Shown piece by piece: positions 8,198 through 17,614 of a stretch of DNA of 64,000 nt. Both the position numbers and the translations under genes were made by a program. Source of the DNA: Streptomyces sp. I6 (GTDB lineage Bacteria > Actinomycetota > Actinomycetes > Streptomycetales > Streptomycetaceae). Below the pieces are notes generated by a model, which was given only the letters and a program-made list of their open reading frames with translations, was not told the DNA's origin and did no database searches. Where the stretch lies: NCBI GenBank assembly GCA_003725745.1, contig RHDP01000001.1, positions 3,301,001-3,365,000 of the forward strand, read 5' to 3'. The first letter of the stretch is position 1. Each line of letters starts with the position of its first letter.

Positions 8198-9139
8198 ATG
8201 TCCGCCACGCGCTTCACGTACCTCGGCCCCGAGGGCACCTTCACCGAGGCCGCCCTGCGTACCCTCCCGGAGGCCGCCACCCGCGAACTGGTCCCGATGG
8301 TGTCCGTGCCGGCCGCGCTCGACGCCGTGCGCTGTGGTGAGGCCGCGGCCGCGCTGGTGCCGATCGAGAACTCGGTGGAGGGCGGCGTCACCGCGACGCT
8401 GGACGAGCTGGCCTCCGGCGAACCGCTGATGATCTACCGCGAGGTGCTGCTGCCGATCTCGTTCGCGCTGCTGGTGCGGCCGGGGACGAAGCTGTCGGAT
8501 GTGAAGACGGTGACCGGCCACCCGGTCGCCCAGCCGCAGGTGCGGAACTGGCTGCGGGCCCATCTGCCCGACGCGGTGTGGGAGTCGGCGGCGTCGAACG
8601 CGGACGGTGCGCGGCTGGTCCAGGAGGGGCGCTTCGACGCGGCCTTCGCGGGCGAGTTCGCGGCGGCGACGTACGGGCTCGAGGCGCTGGTCACCGAGAT
8701 CCACGACGCGGAGAACGCGGAGACGCGCTTCGTGCTGGTGGGCCGTCCGGCGCGGCCCGCGGCACCGACGGGAGCGGACAAGACGTCGGTGGTCATCTGG
8801 CAGCGCGACGACCACCCGGGCGCGCTGCTGGAGCTGCTCCAGGAGTTCGCGGTACGCGGTGTCAACCTGATGCTGCTGCAGTCCCGTCCCACCGGCGCGG
8901 GCATCGGGAACTACTGCTTCGCGATCGACGCCGAGGGCCATATCGCGGACCGCCGGGTGGGGGAGGCGCTGATGGGTCTGAAGCGCATCTGCCCGAAGGT
9001 GCGCTTCCTCGGGTCCTACCCGCGGGCGGGTGTCCCTGCTTCGGGGCAGGGCGGACGCCCGCTGCGCCCGGGGACCTCCGACGCGGAGTTCGTGGACGCG
9101 GCCGAGTGGCTGGCGCGCTGTCAGGACGGTCGCGGGTAA
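8198..9139 (+). CDS. pheA: Prephenate dehydratase
   Basis: This 313-aa enzyme converts prephenate to phenylpyruvate in phenylalanine synthesis. The catalytic domain starts FTYLGPEGTFTEAAL and contains the NSVEGGV loop and the diagnostic ENAETRFVLVG (Thr-Arg-Phe) motif near residue 180. An ACT regulatory domain follows (GALLELLQEFAVRGVNL ... LQSRPTGAGIGNYCF), so phenylalanine feedback inhibition is expected. The motif reads QSRP where the family usually has ESRP, a mild change. ATG 8198 is chosen over GTG 8189 because the conserved N-terminus starts there. It is not fused to chorismate mutase, as is normal for actinobacteria. Confidence 0.95.
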   Translation: MSATRFTYLGPEGTFTEAALRTLPEAATRELVPMVSVPAALDAVRCGEAAAALVPIENSVEGGVTATLDELASGEPLMIYREVLLPISFALLVRPGTKLSDVKTVTGHPVAQPQVRNWLRAHLPDAVWESAASNADGARLVQEGRFDAAFAGEFAAATYGLEALVTEIHDAENAETRFVLVGRPARPAAPTGADKTSVVIWQRDDHPGALLELLQEFAVRGVNLMLLQSRPTGAGIGNYCFAIDAEGHIADRRVGEALMGLKRICPKVRFLGSYPRAGVPASGQGGRPLRPGTSDAEFVDAAEWLARCQDGRG

Positions 9140-9728
9140 CCCGGGGTTCACCCCGGGCCGCGCCCGGCGGCCGCCGCTCTCGCTTGCCGTTACCCACAAA
9201 GTTATCCACAGGGCGGCTTCTCGATCTGGGGACAAGTCGACAACACAGTCCGACTTAGTCGACAAATCACTCCACTCATCGCTCTCGCGTCCACAGCACA
9301 CATCGATTGCCCATGTCAGCCCAATTCCAACGATCAACTCTTCGGAGCGAAGAAGTGCGAGGAATTGCCACTCGAACGAGCGCGTGAACCGCGTTTGGGG
9401 AGGCGGCCCCCGGATCTTCGCCACTCTTTCAGAATGATCAATTCCGTAATCCACAGACCCCTCCCACACCCTGTGGATAACTCGCGCGAACCCCCTTCCC
9501 CTGTGGACAACAGCCCCGGAGTTCAGCGGCGCCGGGGCGGCCCCGGAGGCGGGGCGACCACCGCTCACGCCCTTCGGCAGCGGACGGCGGGACGAGTGGA
9601 GATGCCGCCCGGGATTCGCCCGGCCTTTCCATAATTCGGGCAAATTCGATCAATTCGGATAATTTACGCAAAGAGACATGGTCAATATCAACTGGGGAGC
9701 CGGGAGCGCACACCGGTAGCCTGGTGGG
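9140..9728. other. 589-bp intergenic region with a cluster of DnaA-box-like 9-mers
   Basis: No gene is evident between pheA and serS. Perfect DnaA-type 9-mers occur at 9202-9210 (TTATCCACA), 9472-9480 (TGTGGATAA) and 9502-9510 (TGTGGACAA). One-mismatch copies lie at 9190-9198 and 9447-9455. The right half is unusually AT-rich for this genome and repeats GATCAATTC-like words at about 9435-9445 and 9648-9660. Confidence 0.65.
9717..9722 (+). promoter_or_regulatory. Likely -10 element of a leaderless serS promoter
   Basis: TAGCCT lies 6 nt before the serS GTG at 9729, the spacing expected when transcription begins at the start codon. No Shine-Dalgarno at normal distance is convincing. Confidence 0.5.
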
Positions 9729-11006
9729 GTGATTGACCTTCGCCTGCTCCGTGAGGACCCCGACCGTGTTCGCGCCTCCCAGCGCGCCCGTGGAGAGGAC
9801 GTCGAACTCGTCGACGCCCTGCTCTCCGCCGACGAGCGGCGCAGGTCGTCCGGCGTCCGCTTCGACGAACTCCGCTCCGAGCAGAAGTCGCTCGGCAAGC
9901 TCATCCCCAAGGCGTCCCCGGACGAGCGCGCCGAACTGCTGAAGAAGGCCGAACAGCTCAAGTCCGACGTGAAGGCCGCCGAGGCCGAGCAGAACGAGGC
10001 CGAGGAAGAGGCCCGCCGGCTGCTCCTCGGCCTGGGCAACCTCGTCCACCCCGACGTCCCGGTCGGCGGCGAGGAGGACTTCGTCGTGCTGGAGACGCAC
10101 GGCGCCGTCCGCGACTTCGGCGCCGAGGGCTTCCAGCCCAAGGACCACCTGGAGCTGGGCGAGGCGCTCGGCGCCATCGACGTCGAGCGCGGAGCGAAGG
10201 TCTCCGGCTCCCGCTTCTACTACCTGACGGGCGTCGGCGCCCTGCTGGAACTCGCCCTGGTCAACGCCGCGATGGCACAGGCCACCGAGGCCGGCTTCAC
10301 CCCGATGCTGACCCCGGCCCTGGTCCGCCCCCGCGCCATGGAGGGCACGGGCTTCCTCGGCCAGGCCGCGGAGAACGTCTACCACCTGGAGAAGGACGAC
10401 TTCTATCTCGTCGGCACCTCCGAGGTCCCGCTCGCCGCGTACCACATGGACGAGATCATCGACGGCGACAAGCTCCCGCTGCGGTACGCCGGCTTCTCGC
10501 CGTGCTTCCGCCGCGAGGCCGGCACGTACGGCAAGGACACCCGCGGCATCTTCCGCGTCCACCAGTTCGACAAGGTCGAGATGTTCTCGTACGTCCACCC
10601 CGACGAAGCCGAGAGCGAGCACAGGCGTCTGCTGGAGTGGGAGAAGCAGTGGCTGAACGCCCTGGAGCTGCCGTTCCAGGTGATCGACGTGGCCACCGGC
10701 GACCTGGGAGCTTCGGCGTCGCGCAAGTTCGACTGCGAGGCCTGGATCCCGACCCAGGGCAAGTACCGCGAACTCACGTCGGCGTCGAACTGCGACGGCT
10801 TCCAGGCCCGCCGGCTGTCGGTCCGGATGCGCGACGGCAAGCAGGTCAAGCCGCTCGCGACGCTGAACGGCACGCTGTGCGCCGTGCCGCGCACGATCGT
10901 GGCGATCCTGGAGAACCACCAGCTGGCCGACGGCTCGGTGCGGGTGCCGGAGGTCCTGCGCCCCTACCTCGGCGGCCGTGAGGTCCTGGAGCCGGTCGCC
11001 CGGTGA
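9729..11006 (+). CDS. serS: Seryl-tRNA synthetase
   Basis: This 425-aa class II synthetase charges tRNA-Ser. The N-terminal tRNA-binding coiled coil runs over residues about 30-105 ([20 protein letters not shown]). The catalytic core has motif 2 in [20 protein letters not shown], the serine-site [13 protein letters not shown], and motif 3 in [17 protein letters not shown]. Length is typical. The start is GTG, giving [11 protein letters not shown], the conserved N-terminus. Its stop overlaps the next gene's GTG by 4 bp. A tRNA-Ser gene lies 1 kb downstream on the other strand. Confidence 0.98.
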   Translation: MIDLRLLREDPDRVRASQRARGEDVELVDALLSADERRRSSGVRFDELRSEQKSLGKLIPKASPDERAELLKKAEQLKSDVKAAEAEQNEAEEEARRLLLGLGNLVHPDVPVGGEEDFVVLETHGAVRDFGAEGFQPKDHLELGEALGAIDVERGAKVSGSRFYYLTGVGALLELALVNAAMAQATEAGFTPMLTPALVRPRAMEGTGFLGQAAENVYHLEKDDFYLVGTSEVPLAAYHMDEIIDGDKLPLRYAGFSPCFRREAGTYGKDTRGIFRVHQFDKVEMFSYVHPDEAESEHRRLLEWEKQWLNALELPFQVIDVATGDLGASASRKFDCEAWIPTQGKYRELTSASNCDGFQARRLSVRMRDGKQVKPLATLNGTLCAVPRTIVAILENHQLADGSVRVPEVLRPYLGGREVLEPVAR

Positions 11007-11806
11007 GCTTTCCGTACCGCCTGATCGCCACGGATCTCGACGGGACCCTGCTGCGCTCCGACGAGTCCGTGTCGCAGCGCACACGCCACGCGCTCGCCGC
11101 CGCCACGGCGGCGGGCGCCGTGCATGTCGTCGTCACGGGCCGGGGCGTCCCGTGGACCCGGCACATCCTCGACGACCTGGGCTACCACGGCCTCGCCGTC
11201 TGCGGTCAGGGCGCCCAGGTGTACCACGCCGGCGAGCACCGGCTGCTCACCTCCGTGACGCTGGACCGGCGGCTCGCCGCACTCGCCGTGGCCAAGCTGG
11301 AGACGGAGACCGGCCCGCTCGCGCTGGCCGCCGGCCGCGACGGCCTGGACGGGGAGGTGGTCGCCGGGCCCGGCTACCGGTTCCAGGACGGTCCGCTCCC
11401 GGTCGTCGTCACCGACGACCCGGCCGAGCTGTGGGCGGCCCCGCTGACCAAGCTCTATGTGCAGCACCCGGACCTCGACGACGACGGGCTGACCCGGCTC
11501 GCGCGCTCGGTGGTCGGCGGGCTCGTGGACGTGGTGATGGCCGGTGAGGGAATCGTCGAGATCCTGCCCCTCGGCCTGAGCAAGGCCACCGGTCTCTCGC
11601 TGGCGGCGCGCAGGCTGGGTGTGCGGGCCACCGAGACGATCGCCTTCGGCGACATGCCGAACGACATCCCCGTGTTCGGCTGGGCCGCCCACGGCGTCGC
11701 GATGGCCAACGCCCACGACGAACTGAAGGCCGTGGCACACCGGGTCACGGCATCGAACGAACAGGACGGCATCGCGCTGGTGCTGGAGGAACTGCTCGGA
11801 CGTTAA
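11003..11806 (+). CDS. HAD-superfamily phosphatase, Cof/YbiV type
   Basis: This 267-aa cytosolic HAD hydrolase probably removes phosphate from a small sugar or nucleotide. HAD motif I is [10 protein letters not shown] with both Asp, motif II is VVTGRG, and the C-terminal motifs are GLSKATGLS and [11 protein letters not shown] with the acidic pair. A type IIB cap occupies about residues 85-185. It is coupled to serS by a GTGA overlap, a linkage whose biological meaning is unclear. The true substrate cannot be read from sequence. A paralogue lies at 24303. Confidence 0.9.
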   Translation: MSFPYRLIATDLDGTLLRSDESVSQRTRHALAAATAAGAVHVVVTGRGVPWTRHILDDLGYHGLAVCGQGAQVYHAGEHRLLTSVTLDRRLAALAVAKLETETGPLALAAGRDGLDGEVVAGPGYRFQDGPLPVVVTDDPAELWAAPLTKLYVQHPDLDDDGLTRLARSVVGGLVDVVMAGEGIVEILPLGLSKATGLSLAARRLGVRATETIAFGDMPNDIPVFGWAAHGVAMANAHDELKAVAHRVTASNEQDGIALVLEELLGR

Positions 11807-11870
11807 GGGCTTGCGGGGGAGCGACACCGTGATTCCCCGCGAACCCTCGGGCCGTGCTGCCCCGCACCGG

Positions 11871-11914
11871 GCCGTACCCGTGTCCGGCGGCGCGCCGCCG
11901 GACACGGGTACGGC
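11871..11914. terminator. 44-bp perfect palindrome, bidirectional terminator
   Basis: Two 22-bp arms are exact reverse complements with no spacer (left arm begins GCCGTACCCGTGTCC). It lies between the HAD gene on the plus strand and tRNA-Ser on the minus strand, so it can end both transcripts. Confidence 0.75.
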
Positions 11915-11964
11915 CGAGGGCCTGCCGGGGGCCCGGCGTACGGAGCGCACCTGCGTGCGCACTG

Positions 11965-12050
<86 letters not shown>

Positions 12051-12270
12051 GGGAGGGCGGCCCGCGCGGATGCGCGCTCGAAGCGGCCGCCCGGGCAGTT
12101 GCCGGCGGCTCCACGGAGTCCGATGACTACTCCGGAACCTGCCCTGCGCTGCCCTGCGGGGAACCCGGCGGACTCGTACTCTCGGTCATCACCGCGCTCC
12201 TCCCCGGTCCTGTGCCGGCCCTTCGGCCCCGCCGCACATCCGGCGGCGACACACGGGCAGTCTGCCCGGT

Positions 12271-12405
12271 CCGGGCGGCGCCCCGCCACCGGTTTTCCGG
12301 GCAGGCCGGGCGCTCAGAACCGGCGCCACCGGTCCTTACCTGCGGCCGGGCGGCGCCCCGCCACCGGTTTTCCGGGCAGGCCGGGCGCTCAGGACCGGCG
12401 CCACC
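12271..12405. repeat. 60-bp direct repeat, two copies 75 bp apart
   Basis: Copies at 12271-12330 and 12346-12405 differ at one base (CAGAACC against CAGGACC). The second copy overlaps the last codons of the minus-strand gene at 12389. The first therefore looks like a local duplication of that gene's 3' end and downstream flank. Nothing else is evident in 12051-12388. Confidence 0.85.
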
Positions 12406-12874
12406 AGCGCCGTCGGCGCCGTGCGCGGGCCCTGCTCCAGAACCAGCCCGCGGGCGGCTCGTCGGAGCGCCAGGGCTGCGGTTCGGGCGCCGAGCCGCGC
12501 CACCGGGCCGCCAGCATCCGTGCCCTGGCGGAGGGCTCGGTGGTCTCCGCGGCGCGCACGAAGGCGTCGTCGAGCACCGCCTCGTCCCAGGCGTCTCCGC
12601 GAGCGTCCGCCCCGGAACCGGAAGCATCCCGGGCCGCGTCAGCCCCGGAACGGCCGCCTTCGGCCGCGCGTGACCCGGCACCGTCCCCCGGGCCGTCCAC
12701 GGAGCCGCTGTCAGACAGGCCGGACAAGCCGGACGCGTCCGGCGCAGCGGACGCCGGGTCCGGTCCCGGGCGGTGCTCCTCCCGGTGCGGCCCCGGATGC
12801 GGCGGACGGTCCTGCTCCGGACGCGGCGGACGGTCCGGCTGCGCCTGTGGCTGACGGTGCGGCTCCTCCGGCAT
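12389..12874 (-). CDS. Hypothetical protein, Pro/Asp-rich with conserved C-terminal segment
   Basis: This is a 161-aa protein of unknown function. The first half is low-complexity, rich in Pro, Gln, Arg, Asp and Ser. The second half looks structured and conserved in style: a segment with EAVLDDAFVRAAETTEPSAR and MLAARWRG, a Trp-containing stretch, and a basic end RARRRRRWWRRS. The start is ATG 12874. Two longer antisense frames over the same DNA have no such pattern. It lies 98 bp after the ABC operon on the same strand and may be its last gene. No membrane segment is seen. Confidence 0.6.
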   Translation of the reverse strand: MPEEPHRQPQAQPDRPPRPEQDRPPHPGPHREEHRPGPDPASAAPDASGLSGLSDSGSVDGPGDGAGSRAAEGGRSGADAARDASGSGADARGDAWDEAVLDDAFVRAAETTEPSARARMLAARWRGSAPEPQPWRSDEPPAGWFWSRARARRRRRWWRRS

Positions 12875-12972
12875 GGCTGCTCCTCCTCATACCCCAGTGT
12901 CCCCGCCGGCCTGTCGGGCCCGCGTGAGGACGGGGGCACCGCGGGGCGGGGTCCCGGCCCCGCCCCGCCCCG

Positions 12973-13692
12973 CTACTCCTCGCCGGCCAGCGTCAGCGTC
13001 CTCAGCTTCCGCCCGGCGTATCCCGTCGCCAGCAGCGTCACCCCGGCGAGCAGCGCCACCGCGAGCGGCAGGCCCACATCGGAGGTGATCATCCCGTCGC
13101 CCCCGATCCGCTCGGCCAGGGCCAGCGACCACTGCTGCACGCTGAGCGTCCGCGCCCCGGGGACGAGGCTGCCGAAGAGCGTCTCCCACACCAGGGCGTA
13201 GACGAGACCGATCACGACCGCGTGCCTGCTGACCGTGCCGAGCAGCAGGAACAGCGCGGCGTAGGCGATCGACGCGACCAGTGCCGCGACCGTGTAGGCC
13301 ACCGCGATCTGCTGCCCGTTGCCGTTGAGGATGTATCCCGCGGCGAACGTGGGGACCGCGGAGAACACCATCGTCACGGCGATCGCCACGACCAGCTTGG
13401 TGACGACGATCACCGGCCGCTTCACCGGCTTCGCCAGCAGATAGACGATCGAGCCGTCGTCGATCTCGGGACCGATCGCCCCCGTTCCGGCGATCACGCC
13501 GATCAGCGGCACCATCGTGGCGATGGCGAATCCGCCCAGCACGTCGGCGGCGACCTGGTCGTCCACGCCGTTGAACGCCCTCACCGCGGCCGCGATGAGC
13601 AGCAGCAGGCCGGGGAGGACGAAGAGGATCGCCGCGCGGCGCCGGCCGAGGAGGGCCCGGTAGGTGAGCCGGGCGACTGTCGGGTCGTACAT
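12973..13692 (-). CDS. ABC-2 type transporter permease
   Basis: This 239-aa integral membrane protein has six predicted helices, including ILFVLPGLLLLIAAAVRAF and VVAIAVTMVFSAVPTFAAGYIL. The loop GPEIDDGSIVYLLAKPVKR is the typical EidDGsi...LlakPv region of ABC-2 permeases. It follows the ATPase gene by 14 bp and is the second transporter pair of a four-gene operon. The substrate is unknown. Such twin ABC-2 pairs often export lipids, peptides or drugs (inference from family). Confidence 0.9.
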   Translation of the reverse strand: MYDPTVARLTYRALLGRRRAAILFVLPGLLLLIAAAVRAFNGVDDQVAADVLGGFAIATMVPLIGVIAGTGAIGPEIDDGSIVYLLAKPVKRPVIVVTKLVVAIAVTMVFSAVPTFAAGYILNGNGQQIAVAYTVAALVASIAYAALFLLLGTVSRHAVVIGLVYALVWETLFGSLVPGARTLSVQQWSLALAERIGGDGMITSDVGLPLAVALLAGVTLLATGYAGRKLRTLTLAGEE

Positions 13693-13706
13693 GTCGTGGG
13701 CTCCTT

Positions 13707-14627
13707 TCAGGCCGCTACGAGGTAGGAGAAGACCGATTCGAGGGACTCGTCGGACGGCGAGACCGTGAGCAGCCGGATCGAGTGGTCGCGGGCCACCCTC
13801 GGCAGGAGTTCGGTGAACCGGCCGAAGTCGACCGCCTGGATGCGCAGCGCGCCTTCCCCTCCTTCCTGGAGGTCCACTTCGATGCCGGCGGTCGACGGGT
13901 CCGCGATCAGCGCGGCGGCGAGCGCGCGGTCGTCGCTGGAGCGCACCAGATAGCGGTGCGGCCGGTCCGTCATCAGCCGGCGGATCCTGCGGAAGTCGCC
14001 GCTCGCGGCGTGCCGTCCCGCGACGATCACCTCGATGTGGGAGGCGAGTTGCTCGACCTCCTCCAGGATGTGGGAGGAGAACAGGACCGTGCGTCCCTCG
14101 CCTCCCATGCGCCGGAGCAGGTCCATGAGCTGCATCCGCTGGCGCGGGTCCATCCCGTTGAACGGCTCGTCGAGCAGCAGCACGTCCGGCTCGTGCACCA
14201 GGGCGGACGCCATCTTGACCCGCTGGCGCATGCCCTTGCTGTACGTGGCGATCTTGCGGTCCTGCGCGGGCTCCATCTCCACCGTCGCCAGGGCCCGCTG
14301 GGCCTCCTTGGCGCCGAGGCCGTGCAGTTCGGCGTTGGCGAGGACGAACTCCCGTCCCGTGAGGAAGTCGTACATCGCCTCCCGCTCGGGCACGACGCCG
14401 ATCCGCCGGTAGACCGACTCGTTGCGCCAGATCGTCTCCCCGTCGAGGGTGACGGTGCCCGTCGAGGGGGCGAGGAAGCCGCCCATCATGTTGATGAGCG
14501 TGGACTTGCCGGCCCCGTTGGGCCCGAGGAGTCCGGTGACACCCGGCCCGATGTCCATGGTGACGTCGTTGACGGCCACCACGTTGCCGAACCAGCGCGA
14601 GGCGTGGTCGATGCGGACAGTGGTCAT
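13707..14627 (-). CDS. ABC transporter ATP-binding protein (second pair)
   Basis: This 306-aa ATPase has Walker A GLLGPNGAGKSTL, a Q-loop region, the signature-like YSKGMRQRVKMASAL, and Walker B VLLLDEPFNGMDP followed by the H-loop FSSHILEEVEQL. The last about 90 residues form the extra C-terminal domain common to ABC-2 exporters. The open frame runs far upstream, but the homologous N-terminus (MTTVRIDHASRWFG) starts at ATG 14627, which lies 3 bp from the stop of the preceding permease gene. Tight packing shows co-transcription. Confidence 0.92.
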   Translation of the reverse strand: MTTVRIDHASRWFGNVVAVNDVTMDIGPGVTGLLGPNGAGKSTLINMMGGFLAPSTGTVTLDGETIWRNESVYRRIGVVPEREAMYDFLTGREFVLANAELHGLGAKEAQRALATVEMEPAQDRKIATYSKGMRQRVKMASALVHEPDVLLLDEPFNGMDPRQRMQLMDLLRRMGGEGRTVLFSSHILEEVEQLASHIEVIVAGRHAASGDFRRIRRLMTDRPHRYLVRSSDDRALAAALIADPSTAGIEVDLQEGGEGALRIQAVDFGRFTELLPRVARDHSIRLLTVSPSDESLESVFSYLVAA

Positions 14628-14629
14628 GG

Positions 14630-15541
14630 TCAGAGCCCGACCTTTCGGTAGCGGCGCATCAGGACGCCGTACGAACCGGCGATGAGCGCGAGGACCGCCA
14701 GCAGATAGACCAGCCCGGTGCCGGTGCCGGGCCCCTGCCCGCCGGGGAAGGAGGAGGACGCGCCGAGGAAGGCGGTCTGCACCCCGTCGATCAGGGTGAC
14801 GGGAGAGAAGAGGCCCAGCCACTGCACGGCACCCGCGGACCCGGTCTCGTAGGCGATGGCCTGGACGGTGGACACCGCCCCGTAGGTGATGGTCAGGGTG
14901 GCGATGACCGCCGCGACACCGAATCCGCGGCGCGGGGTGAGCGCGGCCATGACGAGACCGAGACCGCCGAAGAGGAGGGAGAGCAGTGCCACGGAGACCA
15001 GTCCCTGTGCGAAGCCCCCGGTCTGGTCGGCGAGGTCCATCTTCGCCAGCAGCGAGCCGATGTACAGGACCAGGAGCGGGGCGGCGGTCAGCGCGAACAG
15101 CGCCGCGGCCATCGCACCGAACTTGGCGAGGACGTAGTCGACGCGTTCGACGGGCCGCGAGAAGTACAGCGGCACGGTCTTGAAGCGGAGGTCCCGCGAC
15201 ACGGACTGGGGGGCCTGGGCCGCGAGGAAGAGGCCGATGACCGCCTGCGTGACGATCGCGTAGCGGGTGTAGTCGAGCGGCAGTTCCTTCATCTCGGTGG
15301 TCACCGCCACGGCGACGACGATCGCCGCGGGCACGCACATCACCGCGAAGAGGATCATCGGCAGCACCTTCGACCGGGCGGAGCGGCCGAGTCCGTAGGC
15401 CCCGCGCAGCGACTGCGCGAAGAGCGACCGGCGGGCGTAGGCGCGGCCGAGCCTCGCGCCGTCGTAGGCGCGGTAGCCGATGTTGTGGATACGGGTGGTC
15501 TCGGTGAGCGCCGTCCCCGTGCGGGTCGTCCCGTTGCTCAT
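14630..15541 (-). CDS. ABC-2 type transporter permease (first pair)
   Basis: This 303-aa membrane protein has a cytoplasmic N-terminus (IHNIGYRAYDGARLGRAYAR, a recurring start in this permease group). Six or more helices follow, among them VMCVPAAIVVAVAVTT and AALFALTAAPLLVLYIGSLL. The segment SRDLRFKTVPLYFSRPVER corresponds to the ABC-2 coupling loop. Its start ATG overlaps the stop of the first ATPase gene by 4 bp. The substrate is unknown. Confidence 0.9.
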   Translation of the reverse strand: MSNGTTRTGTALTETTRIHNIGYRAYDGARLGRAYARRSLFAQSLRGAYGLGRSARSKVLPMILFAVMCVPAAIVVAVAVTTEMKELPLDYTRYAIVTQAVIGLFLAAQAPQSVSRDLRFKTVPLYFSRPVERVDYVLAKFGAMAAALFALTAAPLLVLYIGSLLAKMDLADQTGGFAQGLVSVALLSLLFGGLGLVMAALTPRRGFGVAAVIATLTITYGAVSTVQAIAYETGSAGAVQWLGLFSPVTLIDGVQTAFLGASSSFPGGQGPGTGTGLVYLLAVLALIAGSYGVLMRRYRKVGL

Positions 15542-16509
15542 CGCGCCGGCACCTCCATGGGCTGCGGGGCCGCCTCGGGGCGGAAGACCTCCGCGATGTG
15601 GTGGCGGCGCTGTTCCATCCGTACGAGGCCGAGGCCCAGGGCGGCCACGGTGTCCCGGACGATGTCGTACGTCTCCTCGCCGGTGGCCTCCAGCAGAAGG
15701 ATGTGACCGGCGCCCGGCAGCCCGTCCTCCACGCCCGCGTGCAGGCTGACTCCGGCGGCCGCCAGCGCCTCGCGCAGTGCCGCCGTGCCGTCCGGATGGG
15801 TGTCGGAGTCGGTGACCTCGACCGCCAGGGTCGCGGTCGTCCTGGTGAAGTCGCTGGTGGAGCTGGAGCGCAGCAGCCTCCCGCCGTCGACGACCACGAC
15901 GTGGTCGCAGGTGCGCTCGAGTTCACCGAGGAGATGCGAGGTGACCAGGACCGAGATGCCGAAGTCGGTGTGGACGCGGCGGATCAGGCCGAGCATCTCG
16001 TCGCGGCCGACCGGGTCGAGGCCGTTGGTCGGCTCGTCCAGCAGCACCAGCCGCGGGTCGTGGACCAGGGCCTGGGCGAGCTTCACACGCTGCTTCATGC
16101 CGGTCGAGTAGCCGCCGATGGGGCGGTACCGCTCCTCGTAGAGGCCGACGTGGCGCAGCGTGTCCGCGGTGCGCTCGCGTGCCGCGGTCGGCGGCAGTCC
16201 GGACATGCGCGCCATGTGGACGACGAACTCGGTGGCCGAGACGTCCGGCGGCAGGCAGTCGTGCTCGGGCATGTACCCGACGTGCTCGCGGATCGCGGCA
16301 CCGGAGGTGGCGACGTCGAGGCCGAGCACCTCGGCACGGCCCTCCGTGGCGGGGGACAGACCCAGCAGGATCTTGATCAGTGTGGACTTGCCGGCCCCGT
16401 TGGCGCCCACGAGTCCGGTCACGCCGGGCCCGATGTCCAGGGAGAGCCGGTCAAGCGCGGTCACCCGGGGGAACCGCTTGCTCAGGCTTTCGGTCACGAT
16501 CACAGTCAC
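15538..16509 (-). CDS. ABC transporter ATP-binding protein (first pair)
   Basis: This 323-aa ATPase has Walker A GLVGANGAGKSTLIK, the signature-like YSTGMKQRVKLAQAL, Walker B LVLLDEPTNGLDP, and the H-loop TSHLLGELERTCDHV. It begins the operon. GTG 16509 (VTVIVTESLSKRFP) fits the family N-terminus. The in-frame extension to 16644 codes for a compositionally odd Arg/Ala stretch and is rejected. GTG 16503 is also possible. The 256 bp up to the divergent M24 gene would hold both promoters. Confidence 0.9.
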   Translation of the reverse strand: MTVIVTESLSKRFPRVTALDRLSLDIGPGVTGLVGANGAGKSTLIKILLGLSPATEGRAEVLGLDVATSGAAIREHVGYMPEHDCLPPDVSATEFVVHMARMSGLPPTAARERTADTLRHVGLYEERYRPIGGYSTGMKQRVKLAQALVHDPRLVLLDEPTNGLDPVGRDEMLGLIRRVHTDFGISVLVTSHLLGELERTCDHVVVVDGGRLLRSSSTSDFTRTTATLAVEVTDSDTHPDGTAALREALAAAGVSLHAGVEDGLPGAGHILLLEATGEETYDIVRDTVAALGLGLVRMEQRRHHIAEVFRPEAAPQPMEVPAR

Positions 16510-16765
16510 GCCTCGACGGTAGTGGCGCGCACCACACCGGGCGTCAGCCCTGGCGGCTGGTTCCGCCTCAGACTCGAGACGTACGGACCCGTAGGGGGCG
16601 ACGCCGCAGGAGGAGGCGTCCGCGGTGCGCCGGCGGTCGTCCACAGGCGGTTGCGGGGCTCTTGACGCAGCCGCCGGGCATTGTCACATTCATCAGTGTC
16701 ACGTTACGGGCACGTACCGTGCACACACAGGGACGTACCGCGTCGGATCCGGACGGGACGGTGGC

Positions 16766-17614
16766 ATGACCTCGGCAGTGACGAGCGCACGAACCGCGGA
16801 GCTGCGGGGGTTCCGGGACGTGCAGCGCCTGGCCTACGCGTGCGCGGAGGCGGTCGCGGCCCAGCTGAAGCCGGGGGTGACCGAGCGGGAGGCGGCCCGG
16901 ATGCAGCGCCGCTGGCTGCACGGCCGCGGGGTGCGGGACTGGTTCCGTCCGCCCTTCGCCTGGTTCGGCGACCGCACGGTGTTCGCGGGCATCCGGACAC
17001 CGCTGGGGCTCCTCCCCTCCGACCGGAGGCTGGAGCCGGGTATGCCCTTCATCCTCGACATGGCGCCGGTCCACCACGGCTTCACCGCCGACGTCGGCTA
17101 TGCGGGCTGTCTCGGGCCGCACCCCCTGCACGACCGGATCCTGGCGGACCTGCGGGCACACCGGGAGCTCGTGCTGCGCGAGGTGCGCGAGCGCCGGTCC
17201 CTGAAGGAGATCCACGAGGACGTGGACCGCCTCATGGTGCGCCAGGGCTACGCGGGCCGGCACCGGACGTACCCGTTCGGCGTCATCGCGCACGAGGTCG
17301 GCCGGGTGAGGCAGCGGCGCCGGACCCCGGCACTGCTCGGGTTCGGCGCGCAGGCGCTGAGGGGCCTGGCGAGCGACGCGCTGCGCGGCCACCGCGAGGG
17401 CCGGTCGCCCCTGTGGTCGCCGTACCGCCTGCCGGACCGTCCGCCGCGGCCGGGGCTCTGGGCCGTGGAGCCGCATCTCGGCTTCCGCGGGACGGGCGCG
17501 AAGTTCGGGGAGATCCTGGTGGTCACGGACTCGAGGGACCGGGAGCAGAGCGCGTTCTGGCTGGACGACGACCTGCCGCACGTGCGGCGCTGGGCCGAGG
17601 AGGATGCGGCATGA
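16766..17614 (+). CDS. M24 family metallopeptidase-like protein
   Basis: This 282-aa protein has the pita-bread fold of methionine aminopeptidase and Xaa-Pro peptidases. Metal-site equivalents are visible: MPFILDMAPVHHGFTADVGYAG (paired Asp), VIAHEVGR (His), WAVEPHLGF (Glu) and AKFGEILVV (Glu). The Asp-pair spacing and the loop RTPALLGFGAQALRG depart from classic enzymes, so it may be a non-peptidase M24 relative. Start ATG 16766 is used because the longer frame is not protein-like. The stop overlaps the ATG of the hydrolase-SDR gene (ATGA), so both are made together and may act on one substrate. Confidence 0.85.
   Translation: MTSAVTSARTAELRGFRDVQRLAYACAEAVAAQLKPGVTEREAARMQRRWLHGRGVRDWFRPPFAWFGDRTVFAGIRTPLGLLPSDRRLEPGMPFILDMAPVHHGFTADVGYAGCLGPHPLHDRILADLRAHRELVLREVRERRSLKEIHEDVDRLMVRQGYAGRHRTYPFGVIAHEVGRVRQRRRTPALLGFGAQALRGLASDALRGHREGRSPLWSPYRLPDRPPRPGLWAVEPHLGFRGTGAKFGEILVVTDSRDREQSAFWLDDDLPHVRRWAEEDAA

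Noticed and set aside
5812-8391. Minus-strand open frame of about 859 codons across copper and peroxidase genes
   Set aside because: It lies antisense to clear genes with conserved motifs, is Arg/Pro/Gly-rich and has no domain. High GC content alone keeps such frames open.
12271-12405. Direct repeats as a CRISPR array
   Set aside because: Only two copies of 60 bp, no array of spacers and no cas genes.
12127-12939. Longer minus-strand frame over the hypothetical gene at 12389
   Set aside because: Composition is Arg/Pro/Thr-rich without structure, and it covers the duplicated sequence. The frame at 12389-12874 has the conserved-looking helical part.
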